The translations under genes and the position numbers were made by a program. Positions 7,826-14,907 of a DNA stretch of 36,890 nt are shown piece by piece. Below the pieces are notes generated by a model. It made no database searches, was not told the DNA's origin, and saw only the letters and a list, made by a program, of their open reading frames with translations. Source of the stretch: an uncultured Collinsella sp. (GTDB lineage: Bacteria > Actinomycetota > Coriobacteriia > Coriobacteriales > Coriobacteriaceae); NCBI GenBank assembly GCA_900541675.1, contig UQKU01000023.1, positions 1 through 36,890 of the forward strand. Direction: 5' to 3'. Numbering within the stretch: the stretch's first letter is position 1; each line of letters starts with the position of its first letter.

Positions 7826-9715
7826 ATGAACGGAGTTTTGCTCATGGTTGTGGCCGCGGCGGTGCTCGCCTGCGGCTATCTGGGCTATGGCCGATGGCTG
7901 GCCAACAAGTGGGGCGTTGACAAAGAGGCCCTCACGCCGGCCAAGCGCATGAAAGACGGCAACAGCTTCTCGCCCGTCTCCGCCTTCACCGCGTTCTCGC
8001 ACCAGTTCAGCTCGATCTGCGGTGCCGGCCCTGTTACGGGTACGATCGTCGCTATGGCCTTCGGCTGGCTTCCCGTCGTGCTCTGGGTCCTCGTCGGCGG
8101 CATCTTCTTTGGCGCCGTCCACGACTTTGGCGCCCTGTACGCCTCGATGAAGAACAACGGCAAGTCCCTGGCCCAGCTCATCGAGAAGTACATCGGCAAG
8201 ACCGGCCGTCGCCTGTTCCTGCTGTTCTGCTGGCTGTTCTGCATCATCGTCATCGCCGCTTTCACCGACATGGTCTGCAAGACGTTCATGTTCACCCCGG
8301 CCGTTGACGCTTCTGGTGCTGCTACCGGTGCCATCGACTTCACCAAGTCCTATGCCGCTGGCTGCGCTGGCACCATCTCCATCCTGTTCACCTTCGTCGC
8401 CATGGCCTTTGGTTGGGCCCAGAAGAAGTTCAACCTCACCGGCGCTGCCGAGTTCGTCACCGGCGTGGTACTCATGGTCCTCATGTTCGCCGTCGGCATG
8501 CAGTTCCCGGTCTACCTGGACAAGTTCCAGTGGTTCGCCGTCGTCATGGTCTACCTGGTCTTTGCCGGTGCCATGCCCATCCAGATGCTCAAGACCCCTC
8601 GCGACTACCTCACTTCCATCATGATGATCGTCATGATCGTCTGCGCTGTCCTCGGTATCGTCGTCCTGGGCGCTAACGGCCAGGCCACCATCACCGCTCC
8701 GGTCTTCACCGGCTTTAGCAATGCCTCGGGCATGATGTTCCCGGTCCTGTTTGTCTCCGTTGCCTGCGGTGCTCTCTCCGGTTTCCACAGCCTCGTTTCT
8801 TCTGGTACCTCCTCCAAGCAGGTCGAGAAGGAGCAGGACGCCGTCAAGGTCGGTTACGGCGCCATGATCGTCGAGTCCTTCGTCGGCATCCTTGCCATCA
8901 TCGTCGCCGGCATCATGTTCTCCGACATGAACACCGCCGGTACCGGCGCCCTTAACGCCGGCGTCGCTTCCACCCCGTTCCAGATCTTCGCAGCTGGCAT
9001 CTCCCGCGGTATGCAGGCCTTCGGCGTTGACGGCACGCTCGCAACCGTCTTCATGACCATGAACGTTTCCGCTCTGGCCCTGACCTCGCTCGATGCCGTC
9101 GCCCGCATCGCTCGCACCTCGTTCTCCGAGTTCTTTGCCCAGACCAACGACGCCCTGGCCATCGAGTCCAAGGCCGGCTACATGAAGGTCCTCGGTAACC
9201 CCTGGTTCGCCACGGTCGTTACCCTGCTTCCTGGCCTCGCCCTCGCCTTTGGCGGCTATGCCAACATCTGGCCGCTCTTTGGTGCTTCTAACCAGCTGCT
9301 CGGCGGTATGACCATGATCACCCTCGCCGTGTTCTGCAAGTGCACCGGCCGCAAGGGTTGGATGCTCTACGTGCCCGTTGTCTTCCTGCTCTGTTGCACC
9401 TTCACCTCGCTGGTCCAGAGCGCCATGGGCTGCATGACCGCCGTCCAGGCCTACGGCTTCTTCGGCACCATCCCGGCTACCGCCACCACGGCTGCCGTTT
9501 CCGTCGCCGCCACCAAGGGTCTGCAGCTCGTCTTCGCCGTCCTGCTGATGGTCCTGGGCCTCATCGTTGCCGTCAACTGCCTCAAGGAGTTCTTCGGCAA
9601 GGAGGCCGGTTCCATGCCCGACGAGGAGCCCGAGTGGTCCGAGATGGGCAAGGCCGAGTATGGCCGCACTGCTGCCGCCGAGGCTCCCGCCGACGCCGAG
9701 GCTGCCAAGGCCTAG
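7826..9715 (+). CDS. cstA: CstA-family carbon starvation/peptide or pyruvate transporter
   Basis: Integral membrane transporter of the carbon starvation A family; studied members import peptides or pyruvate. The N-terminus has the family pattern (YLGYGRWLANKWGVD, then SAFTAFSHQFSSICGAGPVTGTIVAMAFGW) and the chain is hydrophobic throughout, with over a dozen likely membrane helices and a short acidic, Ala-rich cytoplasmic tail. 629 aa is a little shorter than the long enterobacterial form. The ribosome site GGAGG lies at 7813-7817. Codons are strongly biased to C-ending forms, suggesting high expression. It stands alone, between its attenuator-like leader and its own terminator. Substrate cannot be read from sequence; the Ile/Val-rich leader would favour control by amino-acid supply. 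Confidence 0.9.
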   Translation: MNGVLLMVVAAAVLACGYLGYGRWLANKWGVDKEALTPAKRMKDGNSFSPVSAFTAFSHQFSSICGAGPVTGTIVAMAFGWLPVVLWVLVGGIFFGAVHDFGALYASMKNNGKSLAQLIEKYIGKTGRRLFLLFCWLFCIIVIAAFTDMVCKTFMFTPAVDASGAATGAIDFTKSYAAGCAGTISILFTFVAMAFGWAQKKFNLTGAAEFVTGVVLMVLMFAVGMQFPVYLDKFQWFAVVMVYLVFAGAMPIQMLKTPRDYLTSIMMIVMIVCAVLGIVVLGANGQATITAPVFTGFSNASGMMFPVLFVSVACGALSGFHSLVSSGTSSKQVEKEQDAVKVGYGAMIVESFVGILAIIVAGIMFSDMNTAGTGALNAGVASTPFQIFAAGISRGMQAFGVDGTLATVFMTMNVSALALTSLDAVARIARTSFSEFFAQTNDALAIESKAGYMKVLGNPWFATVVTLLPGLALAFGGYANIWPLFGASNQLLGGMTMITLAVFCKCTGRKGWMLYVPVVFLLCCTFTSLVQSAMGCMTAVQAYGFFGTIPATATTAAVSVAATKGLQLVFAVLLMVLGLIVAVNCLKEFFGKEAGSMPDEEPEWSEMGKAEYGRTAAAEAPADAEAAKA

Positions 9716-9754
9716 TCAACTTGATGAGCTAACCGTTCCATCCATATGACTCGG

Positions 9755-9793
9755 AAAGACCGGGTCCGCAACGACGCGGGCTCGGTCTTTTTT
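9755..9793 (+). terminator. Terminator after cstA
   Basis: A 15-bp stem with two G-T pairs (9755-9769 with 9776-9790) closes a six-base loop and ends in a T-run. It isolates cstA from the next gene. Confidence 0.85.
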
Positions 9794-9898
9794 CTTGCGG
9801 GAACGGGTGATGCAAAGGCGTCCTCGCAGATGTTTTGCGTGGATAGGCTCGCGCGATGTACCATATAGACGTATATGTGTACATATGAAAGGGGCCCC

Positions 9899-12088
9899 GT
9901 GGCCAAGACGGTATATTCCGATAACCAAAATAATGTCGATGCCCTGGCTGAGCGTCTGAGCAGCCAGACGTCGCTTTCTGCCGAGCGCGCCAAGCTGGTT
10001 GCCTACGACCTGCTCTGCCGCAAGGCGCTTAAAATCAAGTCGAGCGCGCTGGCACAGATTTTCCGCTCCGTCGATAAGGAATGCGACACCAAGGCGATGC
10101 GCGACGAACTCATCGCGGCAAAAATCGTTACCAAGATCGAGGGCAGCGGCATTAACGGACGTCCGGCGTTCTATACCATTCATGCCGAGATAAGTGATGC
10201 CCAGGAGCAGCTTGCCGAGGTTGCCGAAGAGGCCGTCGAGGACGTTGTCGAGGTGCCCGCTTCGGTGGAAACGGCCCCGCGCGAGCATATCGATACCGAC
10301 GAGCTGCTCGATGAGAGCGTCGTTCGCGCCTTTACGGCTAAGGCCGGTCGCGGCGGTTTTGGCGGGGGCGGCAAGCGCGATGCTCAGCGCCGTGCCCAGC
10401 AGGAGCGCTTCCGTCGCGCCGTTGCTCAAAGGGATGAGCTCGATACCGAGGCTGTCGAGACCAAGGTTGCTGCCGAGTCGCAGAAGCCCGCGCAGGAGCA
10501 AAAGCCCGTGGAGGCCCAAGAGCCCAAGCGTCGTCGCGGTGCTCACTTTAAGGCTGCGCAGCAGGATGTCGCGCATGAGGTTGAAGAGCCTCCCGAGGTT
10601 GCAGACGATGTTGAGGAGTCTGCCAAGAGGGCTCCGGGTTCGTGTCGTCCCGGCCGCGGTTTTGCGGGACGCGCGTATCCCGTAAAGCGTCAGGAGAAGG
10701 GCGAGCCGGCTTCGACCGCTCGGGCCGATAAGGCCGAACAAACCGAGAAAACCGTTGAGCCGGTGGCTTGCGAGCAGCAACCTTCCGAGTCGCAGCCTGC
10801 GGCCGACGCCGAGGTCAAAGCTCAGCAGTCCGCTGATAAGCAGGCAGGGGAGAGCGCTTCGAGCAAGCCTCGCCGTCGTCGTCACCGTGGCGGTCGTGGC
10901 TCGAATGCCGAGGCCGCGGCCGAGAAGGCGGCGACGCAAAGCAAGGATGCGAAGGTTGAGGCCCCGGTGGAGCAACCCAAGCGCCAGCCGGCGAAGGGGG
11001 ACAAGCCCGAACGTTCGCAAAAGAGCTCGTCCGCGCCAAAGCAAGAGCGCAAAGCTCAGGCAGATTCCAAGCGCAAATCCCAGGCGCAGCCCAAACCGAC
11101 TGCAAACGATGCGGCCGCCCAGCAGCCTGAGCCGCCCGCTCATGGCGAGGTTTCGGCGTTTGCTCTGGCCCGTGTCCTGGGCAGGCAGCTGCTCAAGGTC
11201 GTTCCCACGCCTACGGCGCTCTCCAAGATTAAGGAGCAGCAGACTCAAATCGTTAAGGTCGAGGGCAAGGATAACAAAAAAGCTCCGCAGCGCACTCAGC
11301 ACAACGAGATGTCCAACCGCAAGATTGCCGAGGAGATTGCGATCATCCAGGCTTGGATAGAGCAGAATCGCGGCGCCGACACGCCGGTCGCTTCGCGTCG
11401 CCAGCGCGCCTACCAGATTTTTAACGATGAGAAGGCCTTTGACGGCAAACACGGCGAGCGCCTGATTCGGCGTATGACCGAAAAGGGCATCAGCATGCAG
11501 GCAATCAAGGTTGCTCCCAACCGTCCTGTGCACTTTACGGGCTTCTTTACGCTGGGCGCCGACAAGCCGTTCATTATGGTCGAGAACCTGGACACCTATG
11601 ACGAGATCGTCAAGCTCCTGCGCGGCCGCAAGCACGCCAAGCTTTTTGGCACCAAGGTGGGTGGCGTGATCTTTGGCGGCGGCTGCAAGGCGAGCGTTTC
11701 ACACGCACTGGATGATTATCTGGCCGAGATCGGCTATCGCTTTAACTATGTCTACTACGTGGGCGACATCGACCGAGAGGGTGCGCGCATTGTCGAGCAG
11801 ACCCGTAATGCCAATGTTGTTGAGATTCGCCTGCATGCCGGTATGTATCGCGCCATGCTCGCCGAGCACAAGCGCCGCGTGAAGGCCGGCGGTGAGTGCG
11901 AGCCCGCGGCTGCCAACCAGGGTGTACCGCAGAACCTGGCGGCGACGATCAAGGATCTGCCCATGGTCACGCGCGTGCAGTTCCGCAACGTGCTGCGTGA
12001 GGGCGGACGCATTCCGCAGGAGATTCTGATGACCGCCGACTATCGGGATGGCGACTCGGGAAGCTTCGACCGCATGCTGAACAACTAG
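9899..12088 (+). CDS. Orphan JetD-like (DUF2220) Toprim-domain protein with long disordered linker
   Basis: The C-terminal third resembles the Toprim/DUF2220 domain of Wadjet JetD and topoisomerase VI A-type nucleases. It has an acidic VENLDTYDEIVKLL (about residues 555-570), GGVIFGGGCKASVSHALDDYL, and the metal-binding YYVGDIDREGARIV (about 617-630). Residues about 1-105 look helical and end in a possible wing, perhaps a winged-helix DNA-binding domain. Residues about 140-420 are low complexity, rich in Ala, Glu, Lys, Gln and Arg with RRRR clusters, and surely disordered. The start is taken as the GTG at 9899, five bases after GAAAGGGG; an in-frame ATG at 9875 would add eight residues but lacks a site. 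No jetA, jetB or jetC genes lie nearby. Function is unknown; a DNA-processing or defence role is inference. Confidence 0.7.
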   Translation: MAKTVYSDNQNNVDALAERLSSQTSLSAERAKLVAYDLLCRKALKIKSSALAQIFRSVDKECDTKAMRDELIAAKIVTKIEGSGINGRPAFYTIHAEISDAQEQLAEVAEEAVEDVVEVPASVETAPREHIDTDELLDESVVRAFTAKAGRGGFGGGGKRDAQRRAQQERFRRAVAQRDELDTEAVETKVAAESQKPAQEQKPVEAQEPKRRRGAHFKAAQQDVAHEVEEPPEVADDVEESAKRAPGSCRPGRGFAGRAYPVKRQEKGEPASTARADKAEQTEKTVEPVACEQQPSESQPAADAEVKAQQSADKQAGESASSKPRRRRHRGGRGSNAEAAAEKAATQSKDAKVEAPVEQPKRQPAKGDKPERSQKSSSAPKQERKAQADSKRKSQAQPKPTANDAAAQQPEPPAHGEVSAFALARVLGRQLLKVVPTPTALSKIKEQQTQIVKVEGKDNKKAPQRTQHNEMSNRKIAEEIAIIQAWIEQNRGADTPVASRRQRAYQIFNDEKAFDGKHGERLIRRMTEKGISMQAIKVAPNRPVHFTGFFTLGADKPFIMVENLDTYDEIVKLLRGRKHAKLFGTKVGGVIFGGGCKASVSHALDDYLAEIGYRFNYVYYVGDIDREGARIVEQTRNANVVEIRLHAGMYRAMLAEHKRRVKAGGECEPAAANQGVPQNLAATIKDLPMVTRVQFRNVLREGGRIPQEILMTADYRDGDSGSFDRMLNN

Positions 12089-12096
12089 ATTCCGCC

Positions 12097-12233
12097 GGCC
12101 CCGGGAGAGCGGGGACACCGGCTTAGGTTTCCTGCTCTACAGTCCTGCTCACGACGGAGGCCACATTAAGTGGCCTCCTGTTCGTGCGGAACTCGCGATA
12201 AACCTAAGCCGGTGTCCCCGCTCTCCCGGGGCC
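12097..12233 (+). repeat. Hairpin element copy B
   Basis: Arms 12097-12130 and 12200-12233 are perfect 34-bp reverse complements enclosing the 69-nt core 12131-12199. Relative to copies A and C, the central core hairpin has an A-T pair changed to G-C on both sides (GGAGGCCAC/GTGGCCTCC), and the next helix outward is rebuilt from different bases (CACGA/TCGTG). It begins 8 bases after the JetD-like gene's stop. No T-run follows. Confidence 0.95.
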
Positions 12234-12350
12234 TGTGGTTACTTGGTTGTTGCATGCGGCTCGCTTTTCGGAACAGGGCTGATAATTCTAGATGCAAGGC
12301 GCTCTTGGTCGTTATGGGCCTGGGGCGTCTGTCTTATATAGGTAGATTCC

Positions 12351-12372
12351 TTGCGGGTTCGAATCCCTCCGC
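12351..12372 (+). repeat. tRNA T-arm-like fragment, first of a pair
   Basis: This 22-base stretch contains GGGTTCGAATCC, the T-arm signature of tRNAs, and recurs at 12532-12553 with one difference. Neither copy has a matching tRNA 5' half, so both look like remnants of tRNA 3' ends. The 12234-12561 interval that holds them contains no gene I can support. Confidence 0.6.
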
Positions 12373-12421
12373 TTGGCGGCGTTGGCTCGATTTTCTTAAC
12401 GCGAGGAGCTCTCGGTCGATG

Positions 12422-12437
12422 TGGGACGGAGGGATTC
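12422..12437 (-). repeat. Detached copy of the tRNA-Gln 3' end
   Basis: These 16 bases are identical to 12613-12628, which encode the last 16 bases of the tRNA-Gln acceptor/T-arm. Both copies have the same orientation and lie 191 bases apart. Such a duplicated tRNA 3' end is what an integration site leaves behind, but no integrase gene is near. Confidence 0.6.
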
Positions 12438-12531
12438 CGCGTCCGCCTGCCGGCGGCCGCGCCCCGCTGCGTCGCTTCGCTCCTTGCGTGCTGCGCTGGA
12501 AAACGCTTCGCGTTTCCTCAGCTCTGCACCC

Positions 12532-12553
12532 TTGCGGGTTCGAATTCCTCCGC
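12532..12553 (+). repeat. tRNA T-arm-like fragment, second of a pair
   Basis: Matches 12351-12372 in 21 of 22 positions, in the same orientation, 181 bases downstream. See the first copy for interpretation. Confidence 0.6.
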
Positions 12554-12562
12554 ATGCCCACG

Positions 12563-12598
12563 AAAAAGCGCTCCAGGTTCATAAGAGCCTGGAGCGCT
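12563..12598 (-). terminator. Terminator downstream of tRNA-Gln
   Basis: An 11-bp stem (12567-12577 with 12588-12598) with a ten-base loop; read on the minus strand it is followed by five T residues (complement of 12563-12567). It ends transcription of the tRNA-Gln and possibly of the preceding minus-strand genes. Confidence 0.85.
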
Positions 12599-12611
12599 AT
12601 GTTCTTTGGGG

Positions 12612-12683
12612 CTGGGACGGAGGGATTCGAACCCCCAACAGCCGGCACCAAAAACCGGAGTTCTACCGTTGAACTACGTCCCA
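12612..12683 (-). tRNA. tRNA-Gln (anticodon UUG)
   Basis: A 72-nt cloverleaf reads on the minus strand. The 7-bp acceptor pairs 12677-12683 with 12613-12619, with discriminator G (12612) and no encoded CCA. The anticodon stem CCGGT/GCCGG encloses loop TTTTGGT, giving anticodon TTG for CAA codons. The T-arm carries GGTTCGAATCC. It lies 38 bases downstream of the peptidoglycan-binding gene on the same strand. Confidence 0.95.
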
Positions 12684-12721
12684 ATGTGTGGTGTTGCCCA
12701 AAAGCAACCCGTTTAGTTTAC

Positions 12722-13627
12722 CTAATCTGCGAGGGCATCGCAAACGCCATCGAGCAGGCGTACGGCGAGTGTCTGCGCATCACTTGCGGTGAAGGTTCCG
12801 TTGTAGCGCGTCATGCCCGTGAGCTCAATGCGGATGCGCGCGGGCTTTTGCTGCGCGGCGACATTGGCGGTGCGGATGCGCTGCGCCAGGTTGTGACACT
12901 CGGCAAGGGCGATCGTGGCGCGCGGCGCTGTATCTGCGGGCAGCTCATCGCTTGCGATCTCGAGCACCAGGTCCACGTCGGTCGGAACCTCGGAATCGCA
13001 AAGCATCATGCCGCTGCTATCGGTCGTCGCCGTGGCGATGTTCCACATGCGCGATGCAACGCTACGCGCGATGGGGTCCTCACCGATGACGGCAATCTGG
13101 AAGCGTTCGAGCACGTTGGCGGCGCGGGCAAAACCGATGCGCGACTCGGCTTCGGTAACCGAGGGCTTGCCCTCCCACACGTGATGCAGGCGGTTGATAT
13201 AGGCGTAGGTATCCTGGAACGCCATACCATCGGCAAACAGGCCAACATTTTCCTGGAACTGCTGCAGAGCGGCCTCGGTGTGCGGGCCAAAGTAACCGTC
13301 GTCCTCACCGCAGGCAAAGCCCAAAACGTTGAGCGCGCGCTGCAGGGCCTGAACGTCGGCGCCATGGAAATTGGGCATGCGCAGATAGAGCGTGCGGTCG
13401 CCCAGCTTATACGAGGCGTCTACCAGGGCGCTCCAACAGGGGATATCGACGGCACAGCCAGCGGCAAGGCCGCTATCGAGCCTAAAGGTGCCAACAGCCT
13501 GCTCGGTGGTGGTGCCAAAGCGCTTGTCGGAGACCTCGGCGTCATCGATTGTATAGCCGAGCTGCAGAAGGCGGGACTGCACGTCCTCGACGGCTGCTCC
13601 CTGCATGCCCGTTGTAATAGGTTCCAT
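12722..13627 (-). CDS. Peptidoglycan-binding domain protein with two PG_binding_1 repeats
   Basis: Two peptidoglycan-binding repeats are visible: about residues 5-65 (GMQGAAVEDVQSRLLQLGY, then FGTTTEQAVGTFR) and about 85-145 (FHGADVQALQRALNVLGF, then YFGPHTEAALQQFQ). The remaining 150 residues alternate beta and alpha and recall a degenerate amidase_3 fold, as in CwlM-like regulators of cell-wall synthesis, but no zinc-ligand set is evident, so catalysis is doubtful. No signal peptide is seen, which suggests a cytoplasmic role despite the domain name. AAAGGGG precedes the ATG. A 138-bp gap separates it from the polyprenyl synthase. Confidence 0.75.
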   Translation of the reverse strand: MEPITTGMQGAAVEDVQSRLLQLGYTIDDAEVSDKRFGTTTEQAVGTFRLDSGLAAGCAVDIPCWSALVDASYKLGDRTLYLRMPNFHGADVQALQRALNVLGFACGEDDGYFGPHTEAALQQFQENVGLFADGMAFQDTYAYINRLHHVWEGKPSVTEAESRIGFARAANVLERFQIAVIGEDPIARSVASRMWNIATATTDSSGMMLCDSEVPTDVDLVLEIASDELPADTAPRATIALAECHNLAQRIRTANVAAQQKPARIRIELTGMTRYNGTFTASDAQTLAVRLLDGVCDALAD

Positions 13628-13765
13628 GAACGAACCCCTTTCGGCGTATCATTCGTACTATTTGAGCGCCTGTCGGATAGACGACGCAAAGAGATGCATA
13701 AACATACATTCAACAGTGTAGCAACTTGTACCCAAATGCGCTGCCGACAGGTTTTGCAACCCCCG

Positions 13766-14791
13766 CTAGTTGAGTCGCTCCACAAAGAAATCTGCCATGG
13801 AGAGGAACAGTTCGCGTGCATGCTGGTCGAGCGAAACGTCCTCGATGGCGGCCTTGGCTTTGGCGGTCAGGTCCAGCGCGTAGGCGTGGGCGTAATCGAC
13901 AGAGCCGGTCTGTTGGAAGATCTCCACAGCACGTGCAAGTTGCGCGGGGTCCTCGGTGCCCGAGGAAAGGATTGCCTCGACCTCGTCGTGATAACGCTCG
14001 TCTGACAGGGCGTGCACGGCGACGAGGGTGCGCTTGCCCTCGGTGATATCGGTGCGGAAGTCCTTGTTGGCGGCCTCTTTGGTGCCGATCAAGTTGAGCA
14101 GATCGTCCTGAATCTGAAAGGCAAGGCCCGTGTGCAGACCAAAGGCGCGCAGTGCCTCAATCTGCTCATCGCTGCCGCCGCCGATAATGGCTCCGGCGGC
14201 AAGTGGCGTGGCTCCGCTGTAGTACGCGGTCTTGTGCGTCGCCATGTCCAGATAATCGTCGACCGAGATGTCAAAGCGTCCATCGCGGACCCAGCCCAAG
14301 TCGAGCGCCTGGCCCTCGATGGTGCGAACGATCATCTCGGTGAGCTCGTGGAGCACACGGAGTTTCACGTCTGCCTCGAGTGTGGGGTCGTCGAGAACCG
14401 TCTTGGTGACCATGGTAAGTGCCAGGTCGCCGCAGTTGATGGCAAGCCCCGTGCCCTCGGTGAGGTGCATGCAGGGCTTGCCGCGGCGCAGCTGCCCGTT
14501 ATCGGCGATGTCGTCGTGAATCAGCGCGCCCGACTGGAAATGCTCGATAGCTGCCGCGGCGCTGCGGGCGCTCTCAAAGCTACCGCCCACTGCGGTTGCG
14601 GCGAGCATGCAGATAAGCGGGCGGTGGCGCTTGCCGGCGTTGGCCGTAAAAGCCGAGAGCGGCGCGTACAGGTAGCGCTCGATATCGGCAGAGGTCGCCT
14701 GTCCGTCAAAGAACGTGGCCAGATAGTCGTTGATCTGGTCAAAGTGCTGGGCTAAAAAGCTGGTAAACGGACTGGACACGGGTTCTCGCAT
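13766..14791 (-). CDS. Polyprenyl diphosphate synthase (trans-isoprenyl type)
   Basis: Condenses isopentenyl diphosphate with allylic diphosphates to make a longer all-trans isoprenoid diphosphate. GKRHRPLICMLAA lies near residue 55. The first Asp-rich motif is HDDIAD (about 90), here DDxxD, and the second is QDDLLN (about 228), where the last Asp is replaced by Asn. 341 aa is typical. Chain length cannot be told from sequence by eye; a quinone side chain or a farnesyl/geranylgeranyl product are all possible. Nothing in the 116 bases upstream points to shared control with the PTS gene. Confidence 0.85.
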   Translation of the reverse strand: MREPVSSPFTSFLAQHFDQINDYLATFFDGQATSADIERYLYAPLSAFTANAGKRHRPLICMLAATAVGGSFESARSAAAAIEHFQSGALIHDDIADNGQLRRGKPCMHLTEGTGLAINCGDLALTMVTKTVLDDPTLEADVKLRVLHELTEMIVRTIEGQALDLGWVRDGRFDISVDDYLDMATHKTAYYSGATPLAAGAIIGGGSDEQIEALRAFGLHTGLAFQIQDDLLNLIGTKEAANKDFRTDITEGKRTLVAVHALSDERYHDEVEAILSSGTEDPAQLARAVEIFQQTGSVDYAHAYALDLTAKAKAAIEDVSLDQHARELFLSMADFFVERLN

Positions 14792-14907
14792 TCTTTCTTA
14801 GGTTGCATCGTTGCATTATGCAGACAACATATTGCCACATTAGGGCGTCGAGCGCGGCGGTTGAAGGAGATTGAGTCTTGCGGCTGCAAACGCGGCAAGG
14901 GGCTCGG

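Noticed and set aside
9716..11635. A 639-codon minus-strand frame
   Set aside because: It is the antisense of the JetD-like gene; its Leu/Arg-rich repeats mirror the low-complexity region.
12170..14005. A 611-codon open frame on the + strand
   Set aside because: It begins inside the core of hairpin element B, runs through the tRNA-Gln on the opposite strand, and shadows two well-supported minus-strand genes (peptidoglycan-binding protein and polyprenyl synthase).
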